A DNA stretch of 64,000 nucleotides, taken from assembly GCA_963978905.1 (NCBI GenBank), contig OZ022257.1, positions 15,147,664 through 15,211,663 on the forward strand. Reading direction: 5' to 3'. The DNA comes from Trichostrongylus colubriformis (lineage: Eukaryota > Nematoda > Chromadorea > Rhabditida > Trichostrongylidae). Positions within the stretch are counted from its first letter, which is position 1; each line of letters starts with the position of its first letter. Below, in pieces: positions 35,308 to 47,294 of the stretch. The position numbers and the translations under genes are program-made. Below the pieces are notes generated by a model. The model was not told the origin of the DNA, ran no database searches, and saw nothing but the letters and a program-made list of their open reading frames with translations.

Positions 35308-35515
35308 ATGACAGCGAATCGCGGCGCGGCGGGTGCGAGCGCCAGTGGCAGGGCATGGCAGCCTTCAAGCGAGGCAGTGTGGCATGAGTGGAAGCGCAGA
35401 CGTGACGCAGTCGCGCTCGGCCGGCTCCCAAGGGCAATCGGTACGGCGAGTCGTACTGGTGGCGCCGCGAGTGAAACGCCGCGAAGCGATTCGCTGTCAT
35501 ATCTGCACACCCCCG
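35308..35515. repeat. Family G repeat (copy 3)
   Basis: GACAGCGAATCGCGGCGCGG at the left and GAAGCGATTCGCTGTC at the right form inverted ends; the interior AGCGCCAGTGGCAGGGCATG block matches 8218-8466 in reverse. High GC content contrasts with flanks. Frames on both strands are artefacts. Confidence 0.75.
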
Positions 35516-36059
35516 TCAAAGGATAGCAAAAAGTTGTACAAAAATATCAAAAAGTAGGTTTTGGGGTTTGGAATAGTAAAATTAGTACCACTTCAGAGAC
35601 AAGGCGTGTTCACAGTTTACGCTTCGGGTGATTATTAGACTTTGTAGGCGGCAAGCATTCAATACGTATCGATTAGGTAGACGAATAGGTAACTGTGAGC
35701 AAGTAGGAAAAACGAATTACATTTTATGGATATTCTACCTCGCTTTGCCTATCAATCATTCGAAGTGACAGACGTATAGCTATGCGAGGATAGGTAGAAA
35801 AGGGCAATCGATTTGTATTTAATACCTGTCGCCTACTTTCCTATTGTTTTCACGATCTCAAACCATGAATAATCCATACTGAAAGCAGGAGGAGATAAAT
35901 GCCACTCAGAATTCAGTGTGGCGTTCATAAAAGCAAGCACCAGAATCCAACAAAGGATCTCCTGCTGTTTCCAAGAGAGTGGTGTTCCCACGTGTCATAT
36001 CAGGTTTCAGTACGTGTGCGCATGCCATTACATGTGGATGAAGAAGTCGTGATCAGACT

Positions 36060-36255
36060 TCGCGATTTTGCGATTCTGCGTGTTCAGACCGCAGTCATAC
36101 TCACCGCAGGCAGGGCGTGGCTGCGTTCACAGGCAGCGATGGAGAGCGACACGGGGGATATGCAGAGATGACTTAGCTAACGAGGCAAGGCGGAGACGCA
36201 GATATACGCAGCCACGCCCTGCCGCCCTTCGCAAAGTACGACCGCGGCCTTACGG
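36060..36255. repeat. Inverted repeat with GCAGGGCGTGGCTGCG arms
   Basis: AGGCAGGGCGTGGCTGCG near 36108 is mirrored by CGCAGCCACGCCCTGCC near 36208, and the outer CAGACCGCAGTCATACTC by a worn GTACGACCGCGGCC. It appears to be a diverged member of the family at 13277-13452. Confidence 0.55.
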
Positions 36256-36399
36256 TGTCGCGTTCTGCACGCGGGGTTATGACACTGCACAATTTCAAAG
36301 TCGTAATATCACATGCGACGCCACAAAATCGCACATCGCAACATCAGGAGATCTGGCGGCGGCCGAAAGCATGGGTTAGGAATCTAGAAGGGTGAACTA

Positions 36400-37298
36400 T
36401 TAGGTTGATTCATAATAAATCGGACAAATTGACCAATTTTAATCATTGTCGTACAACTTTTATACGACAACAGGGATTCACTTGAAATATACTCCATCTT
36501 TATCGATGACCTTCTGCCACGGTATAGGCAGATCATGGATGCCCTTGCTCCAGAAGGCCGGAAGCTGGAGCTCGAAGAAGTTGCCGAGTGCCGCCTTGAC
36601 CTCGTCGCGAGTTTTGAAGTCTTGGCCGTCCAGGTGGCGTTGGCTGTGGGAGAAAAGGTGGAAATCTGAAGGGGCCAGGTCTGGGGAGTACGGTGGGTAT
36701 AGAAGTACGGTCCAACTGTACGACAGCAGCTCGGCCTTGGTCGATCTTGCGAAGTGCGGTCTGTGGAAGTAGACACGTTGTCGTGCTGGAAGTAGACATG
36801 TGACCGCCGCCGTGGCGAACTTTGGACATTGGCCTTCAATTCTCGTAGTTGACGAACGTAGACGTCGGCGGATACTGTGGTACCTTCATCGAGCAGCTCC
36901 CAGTACTCTACGCCGTGTACGCTCCACCAACCGCGGTTTTCGTCTTCGATGGAATAGTCGCCTGACGCAAACTTCGAATGCTACAACTACAGTGTACTTC
37001 TGCCGGGGGCATGCTCCTTGTGAAAATCTATCAGACGTCTGCCCATATCCGCGGGTTCCTGGCCAGATAGCGATATAAATAGTATGACGTTGCGGATGTG
37101 GTCTCTGGACCGCTTGAAATCGTGCGGCATTGTGGCGGAATGAATTCACTTTGAAGTGATTATTTTGCGGTACTTTGAAGAGCTTTTCATACTCATTCCA
37201 ACGGTACCTCGCGCGTCCATTTTCGTTAATTCGTTACTGAGTTATGATCTCTAGAAATCATCACTACCATTCGTCCGATTTATTATGAATCAACCTAA
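36400..37298 (-). mobile_element. Internally deleted mariner element
   Basis: Ends TTAGGTTGATTCATAATAAA and TTTATTATGAATCAACCTAA are exact inverted repeats of at least 26 bp, flanked by TA (36398-36399, 37299-37300). The minus strand encodes transposase pieces in mariner order: an N-terminal stretch near 37080-37140, then directly the middle region (GVEYWELLDEGTTVSADVYV near 36870-36930), QHDN, and a frameshifted C-terminus. The part holding the first catalytic Asp is missing, so it is non-autonomous. Confidence 0.88.
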
Positions 37299-37480
37299 TA
37301 TTTTGGGTGAAAAAGGGGGAGAAGTCGAATTTCTCAAAGTTCTTTAGGAATTCGCGGAGAACAATCTATTATTTTTTTCTGTAATGTCGGACGGATGATA
37401 TGGTTCTAAAAAAGGTCGCCAATTCGAGGCAAGGCTTGACCTCGGTCGTGCCTGCGAATTTACCACGAACACCATACATA

Positions 37481-39190
37481 CAGTAGCGCTCAAAAGTCTT
37501 CGGCGAAATGGTCTTTTACTTGGGTTTTTCACTTTTTGCAACTGCACCGATCTGAGAGAAACTCTAGTATGTTGTACTTGGAGACACTGACACTTAATAT
37601 ACTATTAGGTTGTCGGAAAAGTTCTTTCGTTTTTTGAAGCAATTCATTTTAACACTTTATTACAAAACCAGAGCACACTAAGAAACAAGGTAATCATCAT
37701 CTTGTTCTACCACTCTTCGCCAGCTTTCAGGCAAACTTTCTATGCCATCCGCGTAGAATTGATCTGGCGTTGATTTGAAGAAGTTGCACAACCACCGCTC
37801 CATGTCATCTTCATTATCGAATGTTTTTCCTTGGATTGCGTTAGATAGGGAACGTAAGAGATGATAATCCGATGGAGCAAGGTCAGGGCTATAAGGTGGG
37901 TGGGGTAGCACTTCCCAACCAAGCTTGAGAATTTTCTGACGAGTCACTTTTGCAATATGTGGGCGAGCATTGTCATGTAGGAAACGAACCGTGCCATGTT
38001 TCGGACGCTGCTCAGCGATTTTCGGGCCAATCTATCCAGCTACTGACAGTACAGGTCTGATGTTAATGTGGTGTTGCGAGGCAGCAGCTCGTAGTGGATG
38101 ATTCCTTTGCAATCCTACCAGATGCTGAGCATAACCTTCAGCGTGTGGATATCTGGCTTCGGTTCCGTCTCAGGCTGCTCGCCCTTGTCAATCCACACTC
38201 TAGCCTGCTCCTTGTTGAAGTACAGACACCACTTCTCATCCCCCGTAACGATGGACTTCAGCCAGCTATCCGTGCGTTTGTAAGAGAGCAGCTGAGATGC
38301 CACCACAGCCCGTCGTTGGCGGTCAAACTCGTGAAATCGTGGGGTGCCCACTGGGTCAGCTTGTTCACCTTACCCAATTGATTAGGTGATCGGCGACAGT
38401 GCCAAAGTGAACACCGAAGTCTTCTGCCAATTCACGTGTAGTCTGGCGTGGATTCGATTCAACCAGCTCCCGCAATCGTTTGTTATCGACTCCCGATGGG
38501 CGTCCTGACCGGTCAGAATCTTTGACGTTGTAGTTGCCAAAGTTGTGCCACACGTTCAGACACTGTATCCTCCCCAAATGCGTCGTTAATACGACGACTG
38601 GATTCGGTTGCTGAAATGCCATATTTGAAATCATAAATAGAAGATCACGAAAGTACTCCTTTGATAGATCCATTTTGCCGAAAAAGATTTTCCGGGAGAT
38701 GGAAGACAATAGTACACATAGACACTTGTAATATACATGTATACTCACAGGAGAACTTTCCGGAAAGTAATTTGGGAGGGAAAACACGTTTATAAGAAAA
38801 CGAAAGAACTTTTCCGACAACCTCATATTTTGGCGCTCAGCGGTGTAGGTTACATGATTAAATGAAATTTTTTGCCATCGCTATGCCGTCCCGTTGTGCC
38901 GCTGTCATCAAAAGTCGAGGTCTTTCTACAAAATATTAATGTTTTCTAAGGCTTGCTCGTTTCGTTTTTGTAGAGAAAGCCGTTCTTCTCGCCCAAGTCT
39001 TTTACTTTTTTTCGGTGGTCTTGTAGTAAATCCTTGTAAAAAAACCATGAAAAGAGTCAAGCGGCACTCAATTAGAAGGAAATGTTGACAATAGGTTCAG
39101 GCACCACATATCAAAATTTTGTCAAATTTGGTGAAGTAGAAAAAAAGTTATGACAAAAAGTGTTAGGCGGAATACTTTTGAGCGCTACTG
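37481..39190. mobile_element. Tc1-type CAGT-ended MITE, interrupted by mariner
   Basis: It begins CAGTAGCGCTCAAAAGTCTT next to TA and ends with the inverted form ...TTTTGAGCGCTACTG before TA. Without the mariner insertion (37605-38825) it is about 489 bp. CAGT ends and TA targets are typical of Tc1-family DNA transposons. No transposase is encoded in the element itself. Confidence 0.85.
37605..38825 (-). pseudogene. Mariner transposon, near full length, decayed
   Basis: Terminal repeats TTAGGTTGTCGGAAAAGTTC and GAACTTTTCCGACAACCTCA lie between TA dinucleotides (37603-37604, 38826-38827). The minus strand encodes a mariner-like transposase: start MDLSKEYFRDLL near 38672, HTH region ending TTRELAEDFGVHFGTVADHL, catalytic segment with VTGDEKW near 38240, then the C-terminal [15 protein letters not shown] near 37860-37905 and a stop near 37678. 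Frameshifts near 38620 and 38380 and stops in between break it. The HDN motif region near 37970 is also shifted. Confidence 0.9.
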
Positions 39191-39196
39191 TACATA

Positions 39197-39705
39197 CAGT
39201 AGCGCTCAAAAGTCTTCGGCCAAAACTTTTTTGTCATAACTTTTTTTCTACTTGACCAAATTTGACAAAATTTTAATATGTGGTGCCTGAAACTATTGTC
39301 AACATTTCCTTCTACTTTAGCGCCGCTTACCACTTTTCATGATTTTTTACAAGAATTTACTACAAGACCACCCAAAAAAAACTAAGAGGCTTGTTCAAGA
39401 AAAACGGCTTTCTATACAAAAACAAAAAGAGCAAGCCTGAGAGAAAATTGATATTCTGTAGAAAGATCACGACTTTGATGACAGCGGCACAGCGGGACGG
39501 CATAGCGATGGCATGCCAAAATTAAAAAATTTCATATAACCACGTAACCTACACCGTTGCGCGCCAAAATAGTATACATTAAGTACGCAGTGTCCCCAAG
39601 TACAACATACTAAAATTTCTCTTAGATCGGTGCAGTTGCAAAAAAGTTACAAGTGAAAAACCCCAAGTGAAAGACCATTTCGCCGAAGACTTTTGAGCGC
39701 TACTG
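39197..39705. mobile_element. Tc1-type CAGT-ended MITE, uninterrupted inverted copy
   Basis: Starts CAGTAGCGCTCAAAAGTCTT and ends TTTTGAGCGCTACTG, 509 bp, TA on each side. It is the reverse complement of the copy at 37481-39190, from which it is separated by TACATA, so the pair forms a large inverted repeat. It preserves the pre-insertion sequence that the mariner element hit in its partner. Confidence 0.88.
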
Positions 39706-42700
39706 TATATGCGTTCGCGTCGGCGTAAAAATAGAGATCATACAAGGAGATCAGTTGATTCTACCTGAGAAATGAAATTCACACAAATGAGTAAGAACTG
39801 CGAACAAACAAATATATAGATATGGGTGGAAATCGAATAGTATTTAAAGAAAGACAAGGATCACAAATGAAAATGTAGCAAAAATTGTGAAGAATGAAAT
39901 AGTGACGAATCGCTTCTGAAGCACTTGCGACATGCAACAGAGAGAATAAGTGAAGCCGTAAAACGCTTATCATTCCTCAATTTAAAGAAAACTGGAGAAA
40001 ATGAAGGACATCAAAGGTGGAAGTTGTTGAGGACAGGAAAGATTTTTGTCAGCGACGAATTGGGAGATGAAAAAGGATTACTGGAATGAGGATGAGTGAA
40101 ATTCAGAAAAGCGCGCGAGGAGACGAAATTAGGAATAAACGGAACGACATGCGCCATTGTAGAAAAGTCCAAGAGTGACGGTTGCTTGCATAGACAGACT
40201 TTTCTGAGGACAAAATGATCTGCTAATTCAAACGCCCACTTTTTGCCATTTCCAGTGCATTATCCAGTTTCATATCACTCCGACTGTCTAACACGGCAAC
40301 AGCTCGGATCATTTGGACGTGTTCACACACTGCCATCACGCATAAAATATTCTATGAACCTACGTATCCGAAGCAAATAAGAGATTAGAGGGAAATAAAT
40401 CTACATGAACACATCAACTCTTAGCAAAACTATTTTTAATACAAATCGTGTTTCATGTCATCACATGAATGTGCATGAACGCGGCCATTCCAATATTGTG
40501 CAGTGGTTTTTGAAATAAAATGCGAAATTATTGATTCCTTAGCCCAATCGGGTGATTCACTCGACTCTGAGTGAATCATCTCTGTGAAAAGTCACTGCAA
40601 TGAAAAAAAATCTGCAAGACAAGACCTACAAGGAAAAATTAAAAAAGCGAATGAATAAAAGGTAATCAGACCAAGGAATATTGCAAGGGCGCTAGAAATT
40701 AATACAGTTCATCTTCATTTCGCTCGAGTGCATAATAGACAGGGGGTACTAGAAAAAAGTAATTTTTGTTGGCGGCTAAATTCCGCCAAGTATACAGAAC
40801 CCATAGTAACGAAAGATTTCTCTAAAAGCAGGAGCAAGGTGAGGCACACCGTTTTCACCTTCATGAAAATATGGAGCCTGCACCTAAGGCATTCGGTCCG
40901 CCTCAAACAACAGTGCCAGCTTCTGTGATGGATCTCTCGTGAGAAACTTCTCAAGCATTGACACTTCGGCTAACGGTAGTCACAGAGCTCTCGCTGCTCG
41001 AACAACGCTGCTATGTTCTGAAGTGTCATTTTACTGCCTCAAACCCGCATCCGGAAGGGATGGCATGGCAATGGCACGTTTTGGCTCTTGGAAACGAAAG
41101 GCGCTGGAAACCCAAAAAACAGAATGTTCAAGAACACCACCCAATATGAATCCTCTTAGGTCCCCAGAGTGAACGGACCTCAGCGGGGTTGTGAACGAGA
41201 GTGACGGAATCTCGGATTTCGCCGTGTTGAGGTGACACATCTTGTTCACTCGGAATAAGCTCCTAATCCTGCCCGTGCAGAAGGCTCTTACGGACTTTAG
41301 TGATAATGTGAGGTGTGTACTTGAATTTGTGGATGGAAATAACTCGTATCCTCTGAAGTTCGACTAAAGTAAGGTTGAAAGTGGAGGAGAAAATTTACTC
41401 TTTTTTTCGACACCTATTGTATATGAATACAATTTAGACAGGCAGCCCGTCACAGATTTCTCATGCAAGTATGAGCTCAGATATGAGGCAAAAGGTTCAT
41501 AAAAATGAAGGTGTCCAACTGATGGCTACCGAGTTCATAGTGCATGAAATCAGTCAGCTGACGTATGAGCCACTTGTCAAATGACATCCAGGCAGCCACA
41601 CTAAACACCTGTTCACCCTGTTCACAAAGTCAACCACGTCATCGATCTATAGTTAGAAGTAATGAAAAATCAGTTTTAATTGATTGACTGTTTAACCGGC
41701 AACGTTGATTTTCAACGATAAATCGATAACGGCACAACATGCGACTGCAGTGAACGGGGAAATGTTTACACAGTGAATTCGAACGTTTCATTTCATTTCG
41801 AACTGTTTCGCTGTTATCAATTCATTACAAAATCGATAAGATCAAAATGGAAGCGGTTAGTTTTGATTAAAAGCCAAAAGCAAAGAGTGAAAATAGACAG
41901 AGCCGATTCTAGAGCTTAGTCATGGTGGCCCTGCAATTAGTAAAGCGTCGACGAGTCCTGTTACACTGGAGCAGATTTCTCGTAAGCCATGTGCTTGTGG
42001 AAGAAAAGACTTCTTTCCTGGAGCGGGTTTCGCCTTTTTGCGTTCGTGTTCTCCAATAACCGGTTGAGCAACTGGTACTGCAAGGGTGGTTGCCCCGCTC
42101 TCCTTTCTGTAACAGTGGTGTTCGACCGCTCATAGTAGTGGGTAGAAAGCTCTCTCAACATGAAATCACCACAAAATTTTACATTATTTGAATAGGTTCG
42201 CGCACAGTTATGACGATTCCTGATGATGGGTCACTTGTTAACAAAAACTCGATCACTAATAAAGGAAAATACATATGCTGATAAAAATGAGCAAACTTAA
42301 AATATAAAAGTGCCAAAAATAAAAACCGTCGATAAAAAATAGCGGTCCGCTTGCTAGCAACGAGTGGGAAAAGGGGCAACATTCCAGATGAATGCATCTA
42401 AGCTCACGTCCCTCGCTGATAAATGTGTGGGGAGGGGGGCAATATGTATTAAGTGTAAGAAATCATTGTGAGCTGGGAGATGTGGATTTACTACTAGGTT
42501 GTTCGGAAAGAAATGCGCGTTGAACTTGTCCATTTTTCTCTCCTATCTGGAAGATTCTTCGAAACAGTTTATCGATTGGGAAGAGTTTTTTTGTGCACTT
42601 TGATATATCTTTTCTGAGTCATCTCTGTTTTTTTTCTTTGAAGAAAAAAAAGTTTCAACGACTTAAGGCCGACTTCCACGTCCTTCGTCCTCCAAGCTTT

Positions 42701-43456
42701 CATTGCCGTTTTTAAAACGCTGGAAATTTGCTCGACACTTTATGGAGCCAAATCCATCCGCAAACATTATTACGCAGTACTACAAATACATATTATCGCT
42801 TATCGCATTGAATCTGCATTTTTTTGAAATTTTTTCCAAAATCTTGAAAAAAAAATGAAACATTCCTTCTGAATTTTTTCTTCGAAATAAACAAAGTAGA
42901 CATAGACAAAAATATTTCAAAAGATGGACAAAACTGTTTTACATAATCTTCTATAGTAGGAGAGCTAATACGTATGAACGGTTATGATCTCCACCGGTAA
43001 CGCAGCCAGCATCTAGGGCCATGAAAAAGGGTTGAGGGGTTCATAAATAACCTGTACACCCACCTATCATACCAAACACCGCAGCAGTTATTGTCTGTTT
43101 TGTTTTTTATGTAACAAGTGTTATTTGAATACACTTAAAGATTACGTGCAAGTGATACTGAGCTATTGAAAAATGAAAAATGTAGAATAGAGCAAATTAG
43201 TAAGCATGAGAAATAGATGATAAGCTTTTACGAACTGTGATGAGTGATAAAACGATATCAAATGATACTGATGCCGAATCAAATTACCTCTTTATCTCTA
43301 GCAATTGAGCCTTTTTTCTCTACTGGGTGAATAACTACCATACATACCGTCCTGTATTACTTATAAGCAACTGAAACCAAATATAGAGCTGGGAAGCTGC
43401 TGCGATGGTGAACGCGAGGGCCGAAAGGATCAAGCTATTGGCAGCTGGTGATTATA
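39706..43456. other. AT-rich region, no gene recognised
   Basis: Only short, unsupported frames are present. A minus-strand stretch at 41909-42161 is open in two frames at once and resembles no family. I found no splice-consistent exon chains and no repeats shared with other parts of the window. Confidence 0.5.
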
Positions 43457-44110
43457 TTAGGTGTATGCAGAATAAATGGCCAAAACGGACCACTTTTTTC
43501 GAAACGCCATAACTTCGCTCAGACACAACTTTATTCGTCGAAATAAAAGCCGTTCGAATCTACACAACCTTTCCGACGATCTGGTGACGAAAATATGCAA
43601 TCAATAAGGCTAACGATGGCATTTTCAACCAGCATCATATCGGCGAACTCCTTCTGACGCAGGTTTGCATCGAGAGCCCGGAAAAAGTGGTAATCCGTTC
43701 GGGATAGGTCTGGGGTGAGGGAGAGTCTCGATGCCTAACTGCATCAGTTGTTGCCGGGTGACTTGCGAAGTGTAGGGTTTTGCGTTGTTTTGCGCACCAG
43801 CAAAAACTGATGCAGTTAGGCATCGACTCTCCCTCACACCAGACCTATCCCCAACGGATTACCACTTTTCCCGGGTTCTCGATACAAACCTGCGTCAGAA
43901 GGAGTTCGCCGATACGATGCCGGTTAAAAATGCCATCGTTGACTTTATCAGTTTTCGCAATTCAGAATTTGATCATGATGGCATGTTTTCTTCACCAGAT
44001 CAATTGCAGAATTCTGTAGATTCGAATGGTTTTAATTTCGACGAATAAAGTTGTGTCTGAGTGAAGTTATGGCCAGTTATGTTTTGGCCATTTATTCTCC
44101 ACACGCCTAA
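43457..44110. mobile_element. Palindromic mariner derivative (second copy)
   Basis: Ends TTAGGTGTATGCAGAATAAA and TTATTCTCCACACGCCTAA lie between TA dinucleotides (43455-43456, 44111-44112). Both arms encode the same C-terminal mariner segment in opposite directions; the right arm reads TDYHF...NLRQKEFADT then SVDSNGFNFDE on the plus strand and stops at 44048. Structure equals that of 22808-23488. Confidence 0.85.
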
Positions 44111-44795
44111 TAATATTGCTGCTCATTTAGGGGAGGAGGGGCGACTGGCAATTCGTGCTAGTATTCTTCGCGACGTGCTCGCATGACCGAATGGTTGCTC
44201 GTAACAGGACGTCAAAACAGATCAGGTGAATAAGTCTAACAAGGCACTTGAAAGGCCTTGCTAAGAAGTGGCAATGGCGTTTAATTGCAAATGTTACAGA
44301 GGCTTACAAAGCTAAGGACCTCGTGGAGCTTTACTAAGGATCATTTAGAGACTTCGATAAAAAAGAAAGAGAATGGGCCCAAAGACGTGGTGGGGGGAGT
44401 TGTGGTGGAGAAGGCGATAGTGGACGACTGAGAGGTCAGAGTCAGCGGTAATATTTGACAACCAGTGTGAGAGGTCAAGATAAGAGCATGCAGCAGGGTG
44501 GGAGATGATCTGGTTACTTCTCAAGGCAGAGGAAAGCTCCGAAAGGATCTGATGTCCTTGAAAGCAGAGTTCGGATTATGAGAGAGCTGCGTATAGGGTC
44601 AAACAGGCTAGGAAATCTTTAGAAGGGATTTATAGACGTACTTTCAACTGCTCATGACATATAGTACTTCATACGATTACTGTTTTGGAACCCATGGAAG
44701 CGATGCAACCTTTTTGAGACCCTTTTCGGTACACCAACGATTCATTGTGTCAGCAATTAGTAGTGGGAAGTTTTGGGAGAGGTCGTGTATCTCAA

Positions 44796-45060
44796 ACCAG
44801 TTGGCTGGCGCACACTACTGTGCGCGATACATGGCGGTGTTGTGCAAATTGGGTTTGATCGACATGACCACCGTTGTGTAAGGGATTGAGTGGAATTTTC
44901 TTTCCTCTGCTTTCAGCTGAGCTTCCAAATTGCAATAAAGCAGGAAAGGTGAAGTAATAAGAAAGCTTCCGGCAGTAATATAGATAAGTCGCTTTTCACT
45001 GAACCCATTTTCTACGACGACATGAATCGCGCGCAGTAGTGTGCGCCAGCCAACTGGTCT
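44796..45060. repeat. Inverted repeat, CCAGTTGGCTGGCGCACACT arms
   Basis: ACCAGTTGGCTGGCGCACAC continuing to GTGCGCGA (44797-44827) is mirrored at 45027-45058. A single diverged copy of the arm occurs at 30961-30993. The 190-bp spacer shows no gene. The element is about 265 bp. Confidence 0.7.
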
Positions 45061-45199
45061 TATATAATTTACCCATCACCGCTTGACAAAAATTTTCATA
45101 AATGAAAAAAGACAATCAAATTCATTCGTCTTTCGCTTTTACGAAAGAAACTTCGAAATAAAATAATGAAAATGAAATTCAAAAGAAGTGAAAATTTCG

Positions 45200-45827
45200 A
45201 CTTCAGAACCGGAGCAAAAGGGTCTTCATTACGTGCCATCTCGACATTTTCATAATCGAACGATTCCTCGGAACAGATATAGCAGCTTCATCATCTTCCA
45301 CCACCCCACAGAACCTGATTCCTTTGGTTCCACGTGGCAATATTACAGGGTGTACTGTATCTGTATGAGCAAATTGCAGCGATAGATACCTTTGACTGAC
45401 CTCTAAAAAAGTGCCAATCACATGAAAAGTGGCTAGACTTCAGAAACGGAGCAAATCGGTCCTTATTCCGTGCCTTCGCGACATTTCCATGATCAAACAA
45501 CCTCGGAGCAGATATAGCAGCCTCATCATCTTTCACCACCCCACAAAACCTGATTCTTGTGGTTCCACCTGGCAATATTACAGGGTGTATTGTATAGGGA
45601 AAATGCAGCAAAAGACCTTTGACTAACCTCTAAAAAAGTGCCAATCACATGAAAAGTGGCTAGACTTCAGAAACGGAGCAAGTGGGTCCTTATTCCGTGC
45701 CTTCGCGACATTTCCATGATCAAACAACCTCGGAGCAGATATAGCAGCCTCATCATCTTCCAGCACCCCACAATACCTGATTCCTGTGGTTTCACCTGGC
45801 AATATTACAGGGTGTATTGTATGGGGC
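45200..45827. repeat. Tandem array, three units of about 227-237 bp
   Basis: Units starting at ACTTCAGAA (45200, 45437, 45664) share the run through CATTTCCATGATCAAAC, CAGATATAGCAGC, TCATCATCTT and AATATTACAGGGTGTATTGT. Units two and three are nearly identical; unit one is more diverged. The array runs straight into the 146-bp array. Open frames follow the unit and are not credible genes. Confidence 0.85.
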
Positions 45828-45829
45828 TT

Positions 45830-46440
45830 CTAGCTTTGCTGCAACGCGAGATATGAATTCCCCGCTATTCGCCTTTGGAGGCTCCTTATCAGCTCTTATC
45901 AGTTGCTATCACTTCCGGTCCCTCACCGTTAATGTTCCCTTACCACCCCCTATATCACTTTAAAAATTCGGGTTTCTAGCTTTGCTGCAACGCGAGATAT
46001 GAACTCCCCGCCATTCGCCTTTGGAAGCTCCTTATCAGCTCTTATCAGTTGCTATCACTTCCGGTCCCTTACCATTAATGTTCCCTTACCACCCCTCTAT
46101 ATCACTTTAAAAATTCAGGTTTCTAGCTTTACTGCAACGCGAGATATGAATTCCCCGCCATTCGCCTTTGGAGGCTCCTTATCAGCTCTTATCAGTTGCT
46201 ATCACTTCCGGTCCCTTACCATTAATGTTCCCTTACCACCCCCTACATCACTTTAAAAATTCAGGTTTCTAGCTTTGCTGCAACGCGAGATATGAATTCC
46301 CCGCCATTCGCCTTTGGACGCTCCTTATCAGCTCTTATCAGTTGCTATCACTTCCGGTCCCTCACCGTTAATGTTCCCTTACCACCCCCTATATCACTTT
46401 AAAAATTCAGGTCCCTAGCTTTGCTGCGACGCGAGATATG
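45830..46440. repeat. Tandem array, four 146-147 bp units plus part of a fifth
   Basis: Units begin CTAGCTTTGCTGCAACGCGA at 45830, 45976, 46123, 46269 and 46415. Each contains CCTTTGGAGGCTCCTTATCA, an AGCTCTTATCAGTTGCTATC run and ends in CACTTTAAAAATTC. They differ by only a few bases, indicating recent amplification or homogenisation. The array ends in the retroposon-like tail at 46441. Confidence 0.92.
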
Positions 46441-46502
46441 AATTTCGTGACAGACACACACACACAGACAGACATACTTAGCCGATTATATATAGTAGGA
46501 TA
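46441..46502 (+). repeat. Retroposon-like tail (CACA/CAGA)n
   Basis: AATTTCGTGACAGACACACA followed by CAGACAGACATAC and CCGATTATATATAGTAGGAT matches the tails at 31400-31490 and, inverted, 15490-15540. The tail suggests that both tandem arrays upstream belong to one composite retroposon-type repeat. 46503-47294 has no supported gene. Confidence 0.65.
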
Positions 46503-47294
46503 TTATCCTCGAAGCATGTTTAACCCTACCAACAACGCAACCCTTTTTCAGGTGACGGTTGGGACACGTGGATTTTGAACTCGGGCTGTGACCGTGTGAC
46601 ATCCTGTGGCACAAGTTGTTCAGTCTTACAGTTCTGGCAGGACTTATTCAGTTCAGTTCGTGGCGCAGCTGTGTCTTGATTCTTATAAATCTTCCTATTG
46701 TTGTGATTAATTCTCAATTAATTATAGTGCCTCATGTTCAAAGTACAAAAAAAGCGCTTGGCTAAGCTACACACTTTACATCTATGTACGTGTGGTAGTA
46801 GAGTGCGATTTTTATAAAATCATTACTTCAGGGGATATATGGTGCTTAATTGAGTGTTTCAGACTAGAACCCTGTTATGGAATTCGCGATATCTTGAGCT
46901 ATTTGACTATTTACCCATATATTATCGGCTCCACAAGGCAGAAAGTATCACATTAAAAACTGCAACAAGGGATTTCTCGACATAAAGAAACATTCAAAGA
47001 AAACCAAATATAAACACAATCAACTACGACATTGCATGAGGTGAGGGCCGGTGGCAGGAAGGTGGAAGAATTTGATGGTGAAGCGCAGTCGGCCGGCAAC
47101 ACTTGAAGCCGCTCCAAGCACGACGGTTCCGGATACACTCTTAGTTGTCCATCAGTCCACAAAGACCACCATCAACTGAAAATAGGGAACTTCATCATCG
47201 CAAGCCTAATTTGATGGTATGGATTGATCAACTTCACAATGGCGTCACTGATCTATCCTCACCGTATTGATAGATATACGCAGCCAAATATGTA

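Noticed and set aside
41909..42161. Possible minus-strand exon
   Set aside because: Two frames are open at once with different start codons, no consensus splice partners and no recognisable family.
45830..46440. CRISPR-like array
   Set aside because: The whole 146-bp unit is repeated without variable spacers, in a eukaryotic context; it is a tandem satellite.
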